32,271 nucleotides of DNA from Candidatus Berkelbacteria bacterium CG10_big_fil_rev_8_21_14_0_10_43_13 (lineage in GTDB: Bacteria > Patescibacteriota > UBA1384 > XYA2-FULL-43-10 > 1-14-0-10-43-13): NCBI GenBank assembly GCA_002773985.1, contig PEZW01000027.1, positions 1 to 32,271 on the forward strand. Reading direction: 5' to 3'. The notes under the pieces are model-generated. The model made no database searches, was not told where the DNA came from, and saw only the letters and a list, made by a program, of their open reading frames with translations. Position 1 is the first letter of the stretch; the number at the start of each line of letters is the position of its first letter. A program made the translations under genes and the position numbers. Below are positions 24,191 through 31,595 of this stretch, piece by piece.

Positions 24191-25288
24191 CTATATTAAT
24201 CTCAACTGATCGTCTTTGGCTTTTTGTTTTTGTGCTTTTTCTGTTTTAACTGGGTCGGATTTTTCGATACCGAAGCGACGAAGGAGTGAATGAAATCGCA
24301 TTTTCTCAAAAAACTCTCGGACCTTATCCTTATCATAATCGCCCCAAGCGCAATCTTCAAGTTCGAAATCAAGTGGAACGTCGCGGCGAATCGTGGCCAA
24401 TCTTTGTGAGAGGAAAGCCTGCTCCTTGTTCATGATTAGCGATTTAAGTGCTGCTGGTTTAATATCGAGTTTTTTGCTTAAATTTTTAATAATTTGATCG
24501 TTGGGATTTGGGATTTGATTAGAAATTAGAAATTCGGATTTAGAAATTAGCCCAGCATCACTCAAGGATTCAGCTAATTGTTGATACAAATTTTTCAAGG
24601 TGTCGTATTGTTGTAATAATTTTGTCGTCGTCTTTGGACCAATCCCAGGTACCCCAGGAATATTATCCGACGGATCGCCGGCTAGAGCCTTCAGATCGAT
24701 GAAATCTTCTGGCTGCAAATTCCAGTCCTTTTCAATCTCAGCCCGACCAACTATTTGAGCGTTACTGAGCCCGTGTTTGAGGTTGTAGACGAATACTCCG
24801 CCATTGACCAATTGAAATGCATCCTTGTCACCAGTGACGATGTAGATTCGTATTACGTATTTCGTATTACGTATTATGGGTGCTTGTATCTTGTATCTTG
24901 TATCTTGTATCTTTTGAACAATTGTTCCTATGACGTCGTCTGCTTCAAATCCCTCTTTTTCGTAAACCGGAATATTTAATGATTGAAGGAGTTCGCGGAC
25001 GCGGGGAATTTGATCGTAGAGTTCCTGATCGGCCTTGACTCGAGTACCCTTGTATTCCTTGTACTCTTCGTGCCGAAAAGTCGGACCGGCCAGATCAAAA
25101 GTAGCGGCGATATAGTCCGGCTTCAGATCTTCCAATATTTTAATAAAGGTCGTCGTATAGCCGTAAACCGCGTTGGTCATCTCACCGCCGGGCAAAGACA
25201 TTGTTTTTGGTAGCGCATGATAAGCGCGATGAATTATCGCATTCGAGTCGATCAGCACTAAGGTTTTAGTTTTGTCTTCTTCACTCAT
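24191..25288 (-). CDS. DNA polymerase I 5'-3' exonuclease (flap nuclease) domain as a separate protein
   Basis: The protein shows the PIN-like 5'-nuclease motifs VLIDSNAIIHRAYHALP, AATFDLAGPTFRHEEYKEYK, EGFEADDVIGT, IVTGDKDAFQLV and the helix-3-turn-helix AGDPSDNIPGVPGIGPKT. It ends with FEKMRFHSLLRRFG and a Lys-rich tail, the place where PolA normally continues into its exonuclease/polymerase part. ATG 25288 is chosen; the longer frame to 25381 runs through the promoter region. Two in-frame repeat insertions are seen: residues about 128-147 (QDTRYKIQAPIIRNTKYVIR, family C) and about 247-263 (LISKSEFLISNQIPNPN, family B). Confidence 0.94.
   Translation of the reverse strand: MSEEDKTKTLVLIDSNAIIHRAYHALPKTMSLPGGEMTNAVYGYTTTFIKILEDLKPDYIAATFDLAGPTFRHEEYKEYKGTRVKADQELYDQIPRVRELLQSLNIPVYEKEGFEADDVIGTIVQKIQDTRYKIQAPIIRNTKYVIRIYIVTGDKDAFQLVNGGVFVYNLKHGLSNAQIVGRAEIEKDWNLQPEDFIDLKALAGDPSDNIPGVPGIGPKTTTKLLQQYDTLKNLYQQLAESLSDAGLISKSEFLISNQIPNPNDQIIKNLSKKLDIKPAALKSLIMNKEQAFLSQRLATIRRDVPLDFELEDCAWGDYDKDKVREFFEKMRFHSLLRRFGIEKSDPVKTEKAQKQKAKDDQLRLI
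24498..24550. repeat. Family B repeat embedded in frame in the 5'-nuclease gene
   Basis: Read on the plus strand it has TTGGGATTTGGGATTTGATT, then AGAAATTAGAAATTC and TAGAAATTAG. It matches the spacer repeat between rpsO and pnp (CAAATCCCAAATCCCAATTTC) in inverse orientation. Confidence 0.8.
24840..24910. repeat. Family C repeat embedded in frame in the 5'-nuclease gene
   Basis: It contains four consecutive TTGTATC units and three CGTATTACGTATT-type units. The same TACAAGATACAAGATAC unit occurs in the rpsO leader (about 9905-9922). It lies between EADDVIGT and TGDKDAF in the protein. Confidence 0.8.
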
Positions 25289-25340
25289 GATCACATAATA
25301 ACGGAAAAGAGAGCAATTGAGAATAACAAAATAGTTTTGT

Positions 25341-25369
25341 TTGCTTCGGCGGATCTTTTTGCATATAAT
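25341..25369 (+). promoter_or_regulatory. Ferredoxin promoter
   Basis: TTGCTT (25341-25346), 17-base spacer, TATAAT (25364-25369), 32 bases before the ATG. Confidence 0.7.
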
Positions 25370-25401
25370 AAGTTCAAGCATTAATTTGTAAGGAGCTAGT
25401 G

Positions 25402-25602
25402 ATGGCCGAAGAAGAAAAGAAAAAGTTAGTTGTTGCCGACACCTGTATCGGCTGTGGAATGTGTGAAAACATCGCGCCGGAGTATTTCGAGGTTAAGGAT
25501 GACGGCTTGAGCCATGTCAAAAAAGATTATGACGAAAAAGACAAAGATATTATCAACGAAGCGATCGACAGCTGTCCGGTGCAGGCAATTACGTTAGAAT
25601 AA
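25402..25602 (+). CDS. Ferredoxin with one iron-sulfur cluster (66 aa)
   Basis: This is a small electron carrier of the Thermotoga/Desulfovibrio single-cluster type: CIGCGMC near the N-terminus and the fourth ligand in SCPVQAI near the C-terminus. The fold between them (APEYFEVKDDGLSHV) matches. ATG 25402 is chosen over the adjacent GTG at 25399, since AAGGAG (25390-25395) is then 6 bases away. It could feed electrons to the radical-SAM enzyme NrdG or other anaerobic enzymes (inference). It is monocistronic, with a consensus-like promoter. Confidence 0.93.
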   Translation: MAEEEKKKLVVADTCIGCGMCENIAPEYFEVKDDGLSHVKKDYDEKDKDIINEAIDSCPVQAITLE

Positions 25603-25613
25603 TAAGGTTTATT

Positions 25614-25647
25614 TGAACACGGATCTTGTTACACGGATTGACACGGT
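25614..25647. repeat. Single arm of family D
   Basis: TTTGAACACGGATCTTGTTA then CACGGATTGACACGG. It matches the arms of the 186-bp element at 22182-22367, closest to the right arm. Confidence 0.75.
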
Positions 25648-25657
25648 TAAATTCGGA

Positions 25658-25764
25658 TGTCATTTCGAATCCGTCGGCTGGTGGAGAGAAATCTCATGTG
25701 CGGAAGGATCTCTCGCCTCGCTCAGCCCACCTCGACGGTGGACTCGCGATGGGTCGAGATGACA
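25658..25764. repeat. Family F element, 107 bp
   Basis: The ends TGTCATTTCGA and TCGAGATGACA are inverted (10 of 11). The interior has GAGAGAAATCTC and GGATCTCTCGCC with further partial inversions. There is no ORF with an SD site inside; it lies just before the membrane-protein gene. Confidence 0.65.
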
Positions 25765-25783
25765 GAGTAAAAGGTGGGGAAAT

Positions 25784-26155
25784 ATGTTACTGTTTTTTAC
25801 TTGGTGGTATGGCGAGGAGCTAAAAAATGTACTCAAATATTTTGAGACGCTTTTTGCGTATCTTTTCGATCTCTTCTCTATCCGGATTTGCCTCTCGACT
25901 CTCTTTGCTGTCTGGCGACGTGACAAAGTCAATTACAAAGGTTTGCCCATCAAGGACATTTTTCAAGCCTGGACGATGAACATAGCTTCGCGCTTGGTCG
26001 GGGCGGTCGTCAAAATATTTACAATTTTTGCCTATTTACTGGTCTCAATTTTATGTCTAATCTTTGTTATATTTTTTTTGCTAGTTTGGCTCTCGTTCCC
26101 GCTAGTTGTCCTGGCTTTGATTTATCTCGGTATCAAAAATATTTTAGGACTTTAA
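25784..26155 (+). CDS. Small membrane protein upstream of the ClpC-like ATPase (123 aa)
   Basis: The N-terminal half is amphipathic (MLLFFTWWYGEELKNVLKYF), with a possible short hydrophobic stretch at about 28-43. The C-terminal half has two strong transmembrane helices at about 75-100 and 102-120. A conserved-looking polar loop (WRRDKVNYKGLPIKDIFQAW) lies between. No known family can be named. AAGGTGGGG precedes the ATG. It ends 46 bases before the membrane-anchored ClpC-like gene, so the two are likely to be a unit, perhaps forming one complex. Confidence 0.8.
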   Translation: MLLFFTWWYGEELKNVLKYFETLFAYLFDLFSIRICLSTLFAVWRRDKVNYKGLPIKDIFQAWTMNIASRLVGAVVKIFTIFAYLLVSILCLIFVIFFLLVWLSFPLVVLALIYLGIKNILGL

Positions 26156-26163
26156 TGGATTGG

Positions 26164-26186
26164 ATCCTCGGGTCAAGCCCGAGGAT
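26164..26186. repeat. Family F hairpin between the membrane protein and the ClpC-like gene
   Basis: ATCCTCGGG pairs perfectly with CCCGAGGAT around a 5-base loop, followed by GACA. If translation began at TTG 26160 it would be read as MDPRVKPEDD, a peptide often produced from such repeats, so the later ATG is preferred. Confidence 0.7.
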
Positions 26187-26201
26187 GACAACTACAAAAA
26201 G

Positions 26202-28709
26202 ATGGATAAAAACTTGATAGTTCAAACAAATGGCACGGCGATCCAGAAAGCCGTCAATCTCGAGAAAATATTCTCCATTTTTTTGGCGAAGTTCATATTT
26301 TTTATGATCTATCCGGCGGGAATTCTCTCAATAATTTATATTTTTTTGGTTAATTTTTTCCCAAACGCAATTGTTGGCGTCGCTACGACTTGGCTCGGTC
26401 TGGCATATCTGCTGTTGGCGGTTTTCCTAGTATTTTTAGCTATCAAGTCCTTTTTTGTCCAAAGATTGAAAAGGGTTCCAATCGGAGCCCTGAGCGAACT
26501 GAAGGAAAATCTGGCCAAAAACGAACCGGTCAATCTTTTTGCGGTTTTCTCTTTTGGTCTAGCCAAGGCAACTTCATCCCTGTTTTCAAATAAAAAAATT
26601 GAGGCCATAACATTAAAAGAATTAAGTCAGTATTTGTTGCAAGCCGACGATATGTCCTTTATCATCTTGCGTCTCGGTCTGAATCCAGCTGATGTTACAA
26701 ATGCCTTAGAAAACGATCAAAAAGTCGCCGATATTTTGTTGGCTGCCGTTGATATTGCCATCGCCGACAATCACAATGGTATTTGTTCCGGCGATCTTTT
26801 TTTCTCTCTTTATCAAGCTTCGGCTGGGCTGAAAAATTATCTTCAAAACTTTCAGGTCGAAGCGACCGACATCAAGAGTCTCATCGATTGGCAAAACAAA
26901 GTCACGGCAGAGATCGAATCGCGACAGGGCGTCTTCAATGCAAGTAGCTTTCGTTTTAGTGGTGGTGTTGGGAAGGACTGGTCCTTTGGCTACACTGTTT
27001 TCTTGCGGAAATTTTCTGTCGACCTGACGGAATCAATCGAAAATTACGGGCTTGGTCTGGAAATAATCGGTCGCGACAAAGAGATCAAACAGATCGAGGA
27101 TGCGCTGTCTCGTGCTGGAGGGGCAAATGTTGTATTAGTTGGTAACGCAGGCATTGGTAAACACACCACTGTTCTTGGTTTTGCCAAGAAAGTTATTGAC
27201 GGTGAAGTCCCGCGCGGCATTGCCCATGATGATATTTTGCAGATTGATACTGAGGCTCTCATTTCTGGCGTTAGTTCTGAGGGAGATATCATCCAGCGTT
27301 TTTCTGCTTGCTTGTCGGAAGCTGCTGCTGCTGGCAATATTATCGTTCTGATTGAGAATATTGACAATCTATTTTCTGCTCAGGGTATCGGCACGGCTGA
27401 TCTGACCGCTGTCCTGTCGCCATACCTTGAAAGCGGTGCGATGCATATCATCGGTACTAGCGAAGTCGGCCCGTACAACAAGTACATCGCTGCAAATACG
27501 TCGCTGGCAAACCATTTTGTTCGGGTTTCAGTCGAGGAACCACAGGGCGAAAATTTGGTCAAAATTCTTGAGGATACCGCGCCGACGATTGAGTCGAGAA
27601 CTGGCTCTATCGTCACCTTTGAGGCGATCAAGGCAGTTATCAAGTCTGCGCAGAGGTACATGGTCAATCTGACCGAGCCGGAGCGCTCTATTACTTTGCT
27701 TGAAGGTGCGGTCACCAGAACGACCACAGAGAGAGGCAAGACGATTGTTATCGATTCTGATGTTGCAGATTATATTTCCGAGAAATTTGAATTGCCAGCA
27801 GCCCAGGCGGGGGAGAAAGAAAAAACCAAACTGCTCAATCTGGAAAAGATAATGCACGAATCTGTGATCGGTCAGGATGAAGCGATCAAGGCGCTTGCCG
27901 GTGCGATGCGGCGAGCTCGGGCGCAGGTGACAGATTCACCGAAACCAATCGGCTCGTTCCTTTTTCTCGGTCCGACCGGTGTCGGTAAGACAGAAACGGC
28001 CAAGGCCCTTGCGCGTGCCTATTTCGACAATGCCAACAATATGATCCGTTTTGACATGTCGGAGTATCAGACCAAAGCCGATATTTATCGTTTGATCGGG
28101 ACCAAGGATGAGACTGGCAATCTGACGACTTATGTAATGGAAAAACCTTTCTCTCTTCTGCTTTTTGATGAAATAGAAAAAGCCGATCCGGATATTCTTA
28201 ATTTATTTCTACAAATTCTCGACGAAGGCATCTTGACTGATGGCCGCGGACAAAAAGTTTCTTTCTCTAATACAATTATTATTGCGACCTCAAATGCCGG
28301 CTCTGATGTCATCAGCCAGACACTCGGTCAAAATGCCAATTATGATCAGCTAAAAAACACTCTGTCACAATATCTGATCGAGCAGCACCTTTTCAAAGCA
28401 GAGCTACTAAACCGCTTTACTGGAGTAATTGCATTTTCACCACTCGATCAGAAGATGATTGCAGAGGTGGCAAAATTATTGATTAAAAATTTACAATCGA
28501 CTGTTCTGAAGAACAAGGACATTAAAATTGAAATTGCGCCCGATGCTATTGATTATCTAGCGGCAGCCGGCTTCGATCCGAAGATGGGTGCCAGACCGAT
28601 GCAGCGGACAATCGCTGATAAAGTTGAAAATATGCTGGCAGAAAAAATCCTCAAGAACGAGATTAAGAAAGGGGATGGTTTGACAATTACAAAGGAGATG
28701 ATTAGTTAG
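26202..28709 (+). CDS. Membrane-anchored ClpC-like double AAA+ ATPase with degenerate first ATPase site
   Basis: Clp/Hsp100 ATPases unfold proteins. This 835-aa version starts with two transmembrane helices (about residues 20-55 and 63-85), then a degenerate Clp-N-like region (ILRLGLNPADV). The first AAA module has GNAGIGKHT at residues 314-322 (His after the Walker A Lys) and IVLIENIDNLF for Walker B (E385-N386 instead of Asp-Glu), so it probably cannot hydrolyse ATP. There is no long M-domain insert. The second module is intact: GPTGVGKT at 590-597, LLLFDEIEK with D656-E657, and ATSNAG. No clear IGF/LGF ClpP-docking loop is seen. ATG 26202 is preferred over TTG 26160, which lies in a repeat. 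Confidence 0.92.
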   Translation: MDKNLIVQTNGTAIQKAVNLEKIFSIFLAKFIFFMIYPAGILSIIYIFLVNFFPNAIVGVATTWLGLAYLLLAVFLVFLAIKSFFVQRLKRVPIGALSELKENLAKNEPVNLFAVFSFGLAKATSSLFSNKKIEAITLKELSQYLLQADDMSFIILRLGLNPADVTNALENDQKVADILLAAVDIAIADNHNGICSGDLFFSLYQASAGLKNYLQNFQVEATDIKSLIDWQNKVTAEIESRQGVFNASSFRFSGGVGKDWSFGYTVFLRKFSVDLTESIENYGLGLEIIGRDKEIKQIEDALSRAGGANVVLVGNAGIGKHTTVLGFAKKVIDGEVPRGIAHDDILQIDTEALISGVSSEGDIIQRFSACLSEAAAAGNIIVLIENIDNLFSAQGIGTADLTAVLSPYLESGAMHIIGTSEVGPYNKYIAANTSLANHFVRVSVEEPQGENLVKILEDTAPTIESRTGSIVTFEAIKAVIKSAQRYMVNLTEPERSITLLEGAVTRTTTERGKTIVIDSDVADYISEKFELPAAQAGEKEKTKLLNLEKIMHESVIGQDEAIKALAGAMRRARAQVTDSPKPIGSFLFLGPTGVGKTETAKALARAYFDNANNMIRFDMSEYQTKADIYRLIGTKDETGNLTTYVMEKPFSLLLFDEIEKADPDILNLFLQILDEGILTDGRGQKVSFSNTIIIATSNAGSDVISQTLGQNANYDQLKNTLSQYLIEQHLFKAELLNRFTGVIAFSPLDQKMIAEVAKLLIKNLQSTVLKNKDIKIEIAPDAIDYLAAAGFDPKMGARPMQRTIADKVENMLAEKILKNEIKKGDGLTITKEMIS

Positions 28710-28738
28710 TAGCAAGTACCGAGGCACGAGTACCGAGT
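28708..28738. repeat. Family A inverted repeat, left of the four-helix-bundle gene
   Basis: 31 bases beginning AGTAGCAAGTACCGAGGCAC are the exact reverse complement of 29176-29206. The repeat starts within the TAG stop codon of the ClpC-like gene. Confidence 0.92.
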
Positions 28739-28761
28739 ACTGAATACTGATTGGGGGCAAA

Positions 28762-29112
28762 ATGGCTTTTTGTAAATTTGAAGAAATAATTGCATGGCAA
28801 AAATCAAAAATATTAGTCGTTGAGTGTTATAAAACTTTTCGAAATCTGAGAGACTACTCTTTCAAAGATCAGATACTTCGGGCTGTCGTTTCTATTATGA
28901 ACAATATTGCTGAAGGCTTTGAAAGAAAAGGCGAGAGACAATTCCGTCATTTTTTATTTATCTCAAAAGGTTCGTGTGCTGAAGTCCAATCAATGCTCTA
29001 TTTAGCACTCGATCTAAAATATATCTCAGATGATCAGTTTAAGGATTTATCGGAAAAATCTATCGAAGTTTCTAAACTTTTGGCTGGATTAATCAAGTCA
29101 TTGACAGAATAA
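28762..29112 (+). CDS. Four-helix-bundle protein (23S rRNA intervening-sequence protein family)
   Basis: The 116-aa chain matches the S23/IVP (TIGR02436-type) family: FEEIIAWQKSKILVVECYKT, DQILRAVVSIMNNIAEGFER, then ERQFRHFLFISKGSCAEVQS and LYLALDLKYISDDQF. These proteins form basic four-helix bundles (related to the Avd accessory protein of diversity-generating retroelements) and often occur inside mobile or intervening sequences. Their function is unsettled. GGGGG lies 4 bases before the ATG. The gene is enclosed by family A repeats: one copy on the left, two on the right in opposite orientation. No reverse transcriptase or template repeat is in view. Confidence 0.93.
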   Translation: MAFCKFEEIIAWQKSKILVVECYKTFRNLRDYSFKDQILRAVVSIMNNIAEGFERKGERQFRHFLFISKGSCAEVQSMLYLALDLKYISDDQFKDLSEKSIEVSKLLAGLIKSLTE

Positions 29113-29141
29113 GCACCCCTTTAAAATATTTGTTTTCAGTG

Positions 29142-29206
29142 CTCGGTACTCGTGCCTCGGTACTTATTACCTAAAACTCGGTACTCGTGCCTCGGTACTT
29201 GCTACT
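29142..29206. repeat. Family A inverted repeats, two tandem copies right of the four-helix-bundle gene
   Basis: Copies start at 29142 and 29177 (35-base period), each with CTCGGTACTCGTGCCTCGGT. The outer copy (29176-29206) is an exact inverted match to 28708-28738. The last bases include the stop codon of the L,D-transpeptidase gene on the other strand. Confidence 0.92.
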
Positions 29207-30617
29207 TATGTATGTAGATCTGTGTTCCGATCTCTGTCCAATTGTAGAGTGCTTCAGCTGGGCCGATGCCGAGGCGGATGCAACCGTGAGAAACGGGGAT
29301 ACCGAGGTGATCGGCGCCCTCCTTGTAGCCATTTGGCCATTCTGGTAGTTCGTGCAAGCCCCAGCCACCGGCTTTGAACTCTTCCCACCACGGCATCCAG
29401 AGACCAGCAGAACTACTCCAGCGCCGCGGGCTTTTATTTAGAATTGAATAAGTACCGGTCGGTGTTGGCATAGATGCTTTGCCGGTGGAGACAGTCGTGC
29501 ACTCGACTAGATTGGTGCCCTCGATCCGACACAGTTTTTGCGTGGCCAAGTTGACATCAATATATTTACCGTCGAACCGTCCCAAGACAAGTCCTTCGTT
29601 TGGTACAATTCTAACCTCTTTGGCTGGAGTTGTCGTCGTGGTCAGGGCGACCGCAACGATACCTTGACTTAGCTGACTATTCAAACTGGCAACGGCTGCG
29701 TCTTTGTCGAGCGACACACCTTCGCGTCCAGCATCGATGACTTCATTTGTTGTCGCATTGACTTTGCGCTGAAGCATCCCAACCTCAAAATTTTTAGCAA
29801 TAATATTGAGATACGCCTTGACATTATTACTGTTCAGCTGGGCAGTGGTCTGACCATCTGAAGTTACAAATTCGATCCAGGTGTCGATCTGTACAGCTGT
29901 CGGTGAATATGATCTGCCACTATATGTAAAAGAATATTTCTTGGCCAACAAGTCTGTCGCTTGTTGCTGGGCTTGACTAAAGTCGGCATCAGACACATTC
30001 GGTGGTGTTGTCGAAGCAGCCAGACTAATCACACTGCTGTTTGTACCAGCCAAATTGATCAGGGAATCTTTCAACTGTTCTGTGCTGACCGTCACTCCAC
30101 TGGCACTGTTTTGAAGCACGACCTGACCGTTCTGGACCGTCAGCGCCGCATCTTGGGGTGTGACGTTTAGTTGAGCCACAGCAATATCGACGAACTGCTT
30201 GTATTTTTCCTGACTTATCGCCGGAGTGGCAGCCAGATTGTTCTTCCGAAACAATGTCAGCATGGAAGTTTTGAGCTGATTGACGAACGAGCCGGATCTA
30301 CCAATTTTATAACTTTGCTTGATCACACTGTCAGAGTCAAAACTTAAGCCTGTGTCTGCTAGAGTTGCGCTGACAGACTTGTCGTTGGCGGAGATGGTAA
30401 CCCTGCGATTGAGCACAGATCGTATCTCGTTGTCGAGTAAATATTTCGCTTGTATCTTGGTCTTACCTGACAGATTGATCTCACTGAAATAAATGTTCTT
30501 ATAGATCTTACCGGCGTAGACTTTTTGATACGAAAAAAGGGTGACCGACAAGCCACCAATTAACACTATTATAATGAAAAGCACGATTAGTAGATTTTTT
30601 TTTGTTTTTAGATGCAT
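29202..30617 (-). CDS. L,D-transpeptidase (YkuD) with N-terminal anchor and peptidoglycan-binding-like domains
   Basis: This enzyme cross-links peptidoglycan or attaches proteins to it. A membrane anchor spans residues 8-31. A repeated outer region (about 35-310) follows, containing VanW/PG_binding_4-like segments (INLSGKTKIQAKYLLDNEIR). The YkuD catalytic domain begins near residue 346 (DGKYIDVNLATQKLCRIEGT) and has the active-site signature LHELPEWPNG...HLGIPVSHGCIRLG with the nucleophilic Cys. The 471-aa length is normal for this architecture. The TATAAT/TTGTTA promoter lies just upstream. Its TAG stop lies within a family A repeat. Confidence 0.95.
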   Translation of the reverse strand: MHLKTKKNLLIVLFIIIVLIGGLSVTLFSYQKVYAGKIYKNIYFSEINLSGKTKIQAKYLLDNEIRSVLNRRVTISANDKSVSATLADTGLSFDSDSVIKQSYKIGRSGSFVNQLKTSMLTLFRKNNLAATPAISQEKYKQFVDIAVAQLNVTPQDAALTVQNGQVVLQNSASGVTVSTEQLKDSLINLAGTNSSVISLAASTTPPNVSDADFSQAQQQATDLLAKKYSFTYSGRSYSPTAVQIDTWIEFVTSDGQTTAQLNSNNVKAYLNIIAKNFEVGMLQRKVNATTNEVIDAGREGVSLDKDAAVASLNSQLSQGIVAVALTTTTTPAKEVRIVPNEGLVLGRFDGKYIDVNLATQKLCRIEGTNLVECTTVSTGKASMPTPTGTYSILNKSPRRWSSSAGLWMPWWEEFKAGGWGLHELPEWPNGYKEGADHLGIPVSHGCIRLGIGPAEALYNWTEIGTQIYIHK

Positions 30618-30649
30618 AAATAAAATTTCAAGTTCACGAGCTTTTATTC

Positions 30650-30678
30650 ATTATATCAATACCATGAGAATCTAACAA
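30650..30678 (-). promoter_or_regulatory. Promoter of the L,D-transpeptidase gene
   Basis: On the minus strand TTGTTA (30673-30678), 17-base spacer, TATAAT (30650-30655); leader about 27 bases. Confidence 0.75.
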
Positions 30679-30695
30679 TTGCCTGTATTGTCTAA

Positions 30696-30719
30696 AGAAA
30701 AAACACCGTTTTGCGGTGT
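30696..30719 (-). terminator. Terminator between orphan cassette 4 and the L,D-transpeptidase gene
   Basis: ACACCG/CGGTGT stem, 5-base loop, followed on the minus strand by a TTTTTT run. The spacer from 30720 to 30876 contains no gene but has GGGGGT...CACCCCC and CTTCACACTGTGAGG inversions (about 30815-30872) that may be the cassette's own hairpin. Confidence 0.8.
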
Positions 30720-30876
30720 AGTTTTCTTGATAGAACATAGTGTTAAATTTTTGAACTACTCCAGTGAATACAAGCGAGCATGTTTGTGACCCGAGGATGA
30801 ATAATCCCAATTAGGGGGGTGCCTCACCTCACAGTGTGAAGAATATTGGCCGGCTTAGCTGAAACCCCCTTTGTGA

Positions 30877-31254
30877 TCACGAAACGACCTGAAACTGGTG
30901 TTGCAGACACCGGTCAACATAGTCGTTGACAGTCTCGCCCCTGTTCTGTTCGATCAGTCCACATGTGAGCCAGAAATCGCCTGGTGGCGAGGCCATCGCC
31001 ACTGCGATTTCTTCACCGTCGCCGCATAGAACGAAGGTGACAGCCCTGTTTCCCAGGGTGTAGGTGGTCAACCAGATTCGTTCTCCGCAGGACACACGAT
31101 GGAGGAGATAGGCTCGGTAGTGGTCAGGATTTTCCTCCATCATGGCTAGAATTCGATTCTTCCGCCACCAGTACGGATCGATTTCGGTCGGTGTCTCCTT
31201 GGTCATCTTCGTTCGTCGCATCAGCAGACCGCGCAATACCTCTGGGAAGTTCAC
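30877..31254 (-). CDS. Orphan protein, GC-rich single-gene cassette 4 (125 aa)
   Basis: The family is not recognised. The protein is soluble-looking, with a Trp/Arg-rich N-terminal part (DPYWWRKNRILAMMEENPDH), a beta-like middle (ERIWLTTYTLGNRAVTFVLC) and a C-terminal helix (NDYVDRCLQHQFQ). GTG 31254 is chosen because GGAG is 9 bases upstream; ATG 31221 or 31206 are alternatives. A promoter with TTGACA lies 40-60 bases upstream. GC is clearly higher than in its neighbours and the stop is TGATCAC, as in cassette 1. It is the fourth solitary GC-rich minus-strand gene of the window. Confidence 0.68.
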   Translation of the reverse strand: MNFPEVLRGLLMRRTKMTKETPTEIDPYWWRKNRILAMMEENPDHYRAYLLHRVSCGERIWLTTYTLGNRAVTFVLCGDGEEIAVAMASPPGDFWLTCGLIEQNRGETVNDYVDRCLQHQFQVVS

Positions 31255-31289
31255 GGCTAGTCTCCGCTCGCGTTTTTAACGCTTCAAAT

Positions 31290-31317
31290 AAAATATCATA
31301 AAAATATTCTTTGTCAA
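31290..31317 (-). promoter_or_regulatory. Promoter of orphan cassette 4
   Basis: On the minus strand TTGACA (31312-31317), a 16-base spacer, TATTTT (31290-31295). Confidence 0.6.
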
Positions 31318-31375
31318 ATAAATTGTTCTGTTCAAATATGTCAAAAACATCCATTTATTATGATTATGCTCAGAC

Positions 31376-31412
31376 ATAACAAAAAACTAGTCTTGGACTA
31401 GTTTTTTGTTAT
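31376..31412. terminator. Strong bidirectional hairpin, probable terminator of the tRNA transcript
   Basis: A perfect 17-bp stem (ATAACAAAAAACTAGTC with its complement) and a 3-base loop, with T-rich tails on both strands. It lies about 180 bases downstream of the tRNA on the minus strand. Between them (31413-31595) there is no gene; TCGGCTT/AAGCCGA at about 31565-31586 forms another hairpin next to the tRNA 3' end. Confidence 0.8.
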
Positions 31413-31595
31413 AAGCAAATGTTTTTTCTAAATGTTTTACCGGTGGTCTGTGAGTTTTTATTTAAGTCCTGTAAAAATGCATAAACGCGTTGCCTTATTA
31501 TACAAAAAATCCAACTATACTCAAATTGAAGCACGTTTGAACCACACTAGACAAACTCCTGCGTCGGCTTGCCACGCGAAGCCGAAGGCGGAGTG

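Noticed and set aside
24840-24910. Possible CRISPR-like or VNTR array
   Set aside because: Units are only 7-13 bases with no spacers of constant length; it is a coding short tandem repeat.
25289-25381. N-terminal extension of the 5'-nuclease to 25381
   Set aside because: It overlaps the divergent ferredoxin promoter and is not part of the family; ATG 25288 fits.
28762-29112. Diversity-generating retroelement suggested by the Avd-like four-helix-bundle gene
   Set aside because: No reverse transcriptase, template repeat or variable repeat is visible in the window.
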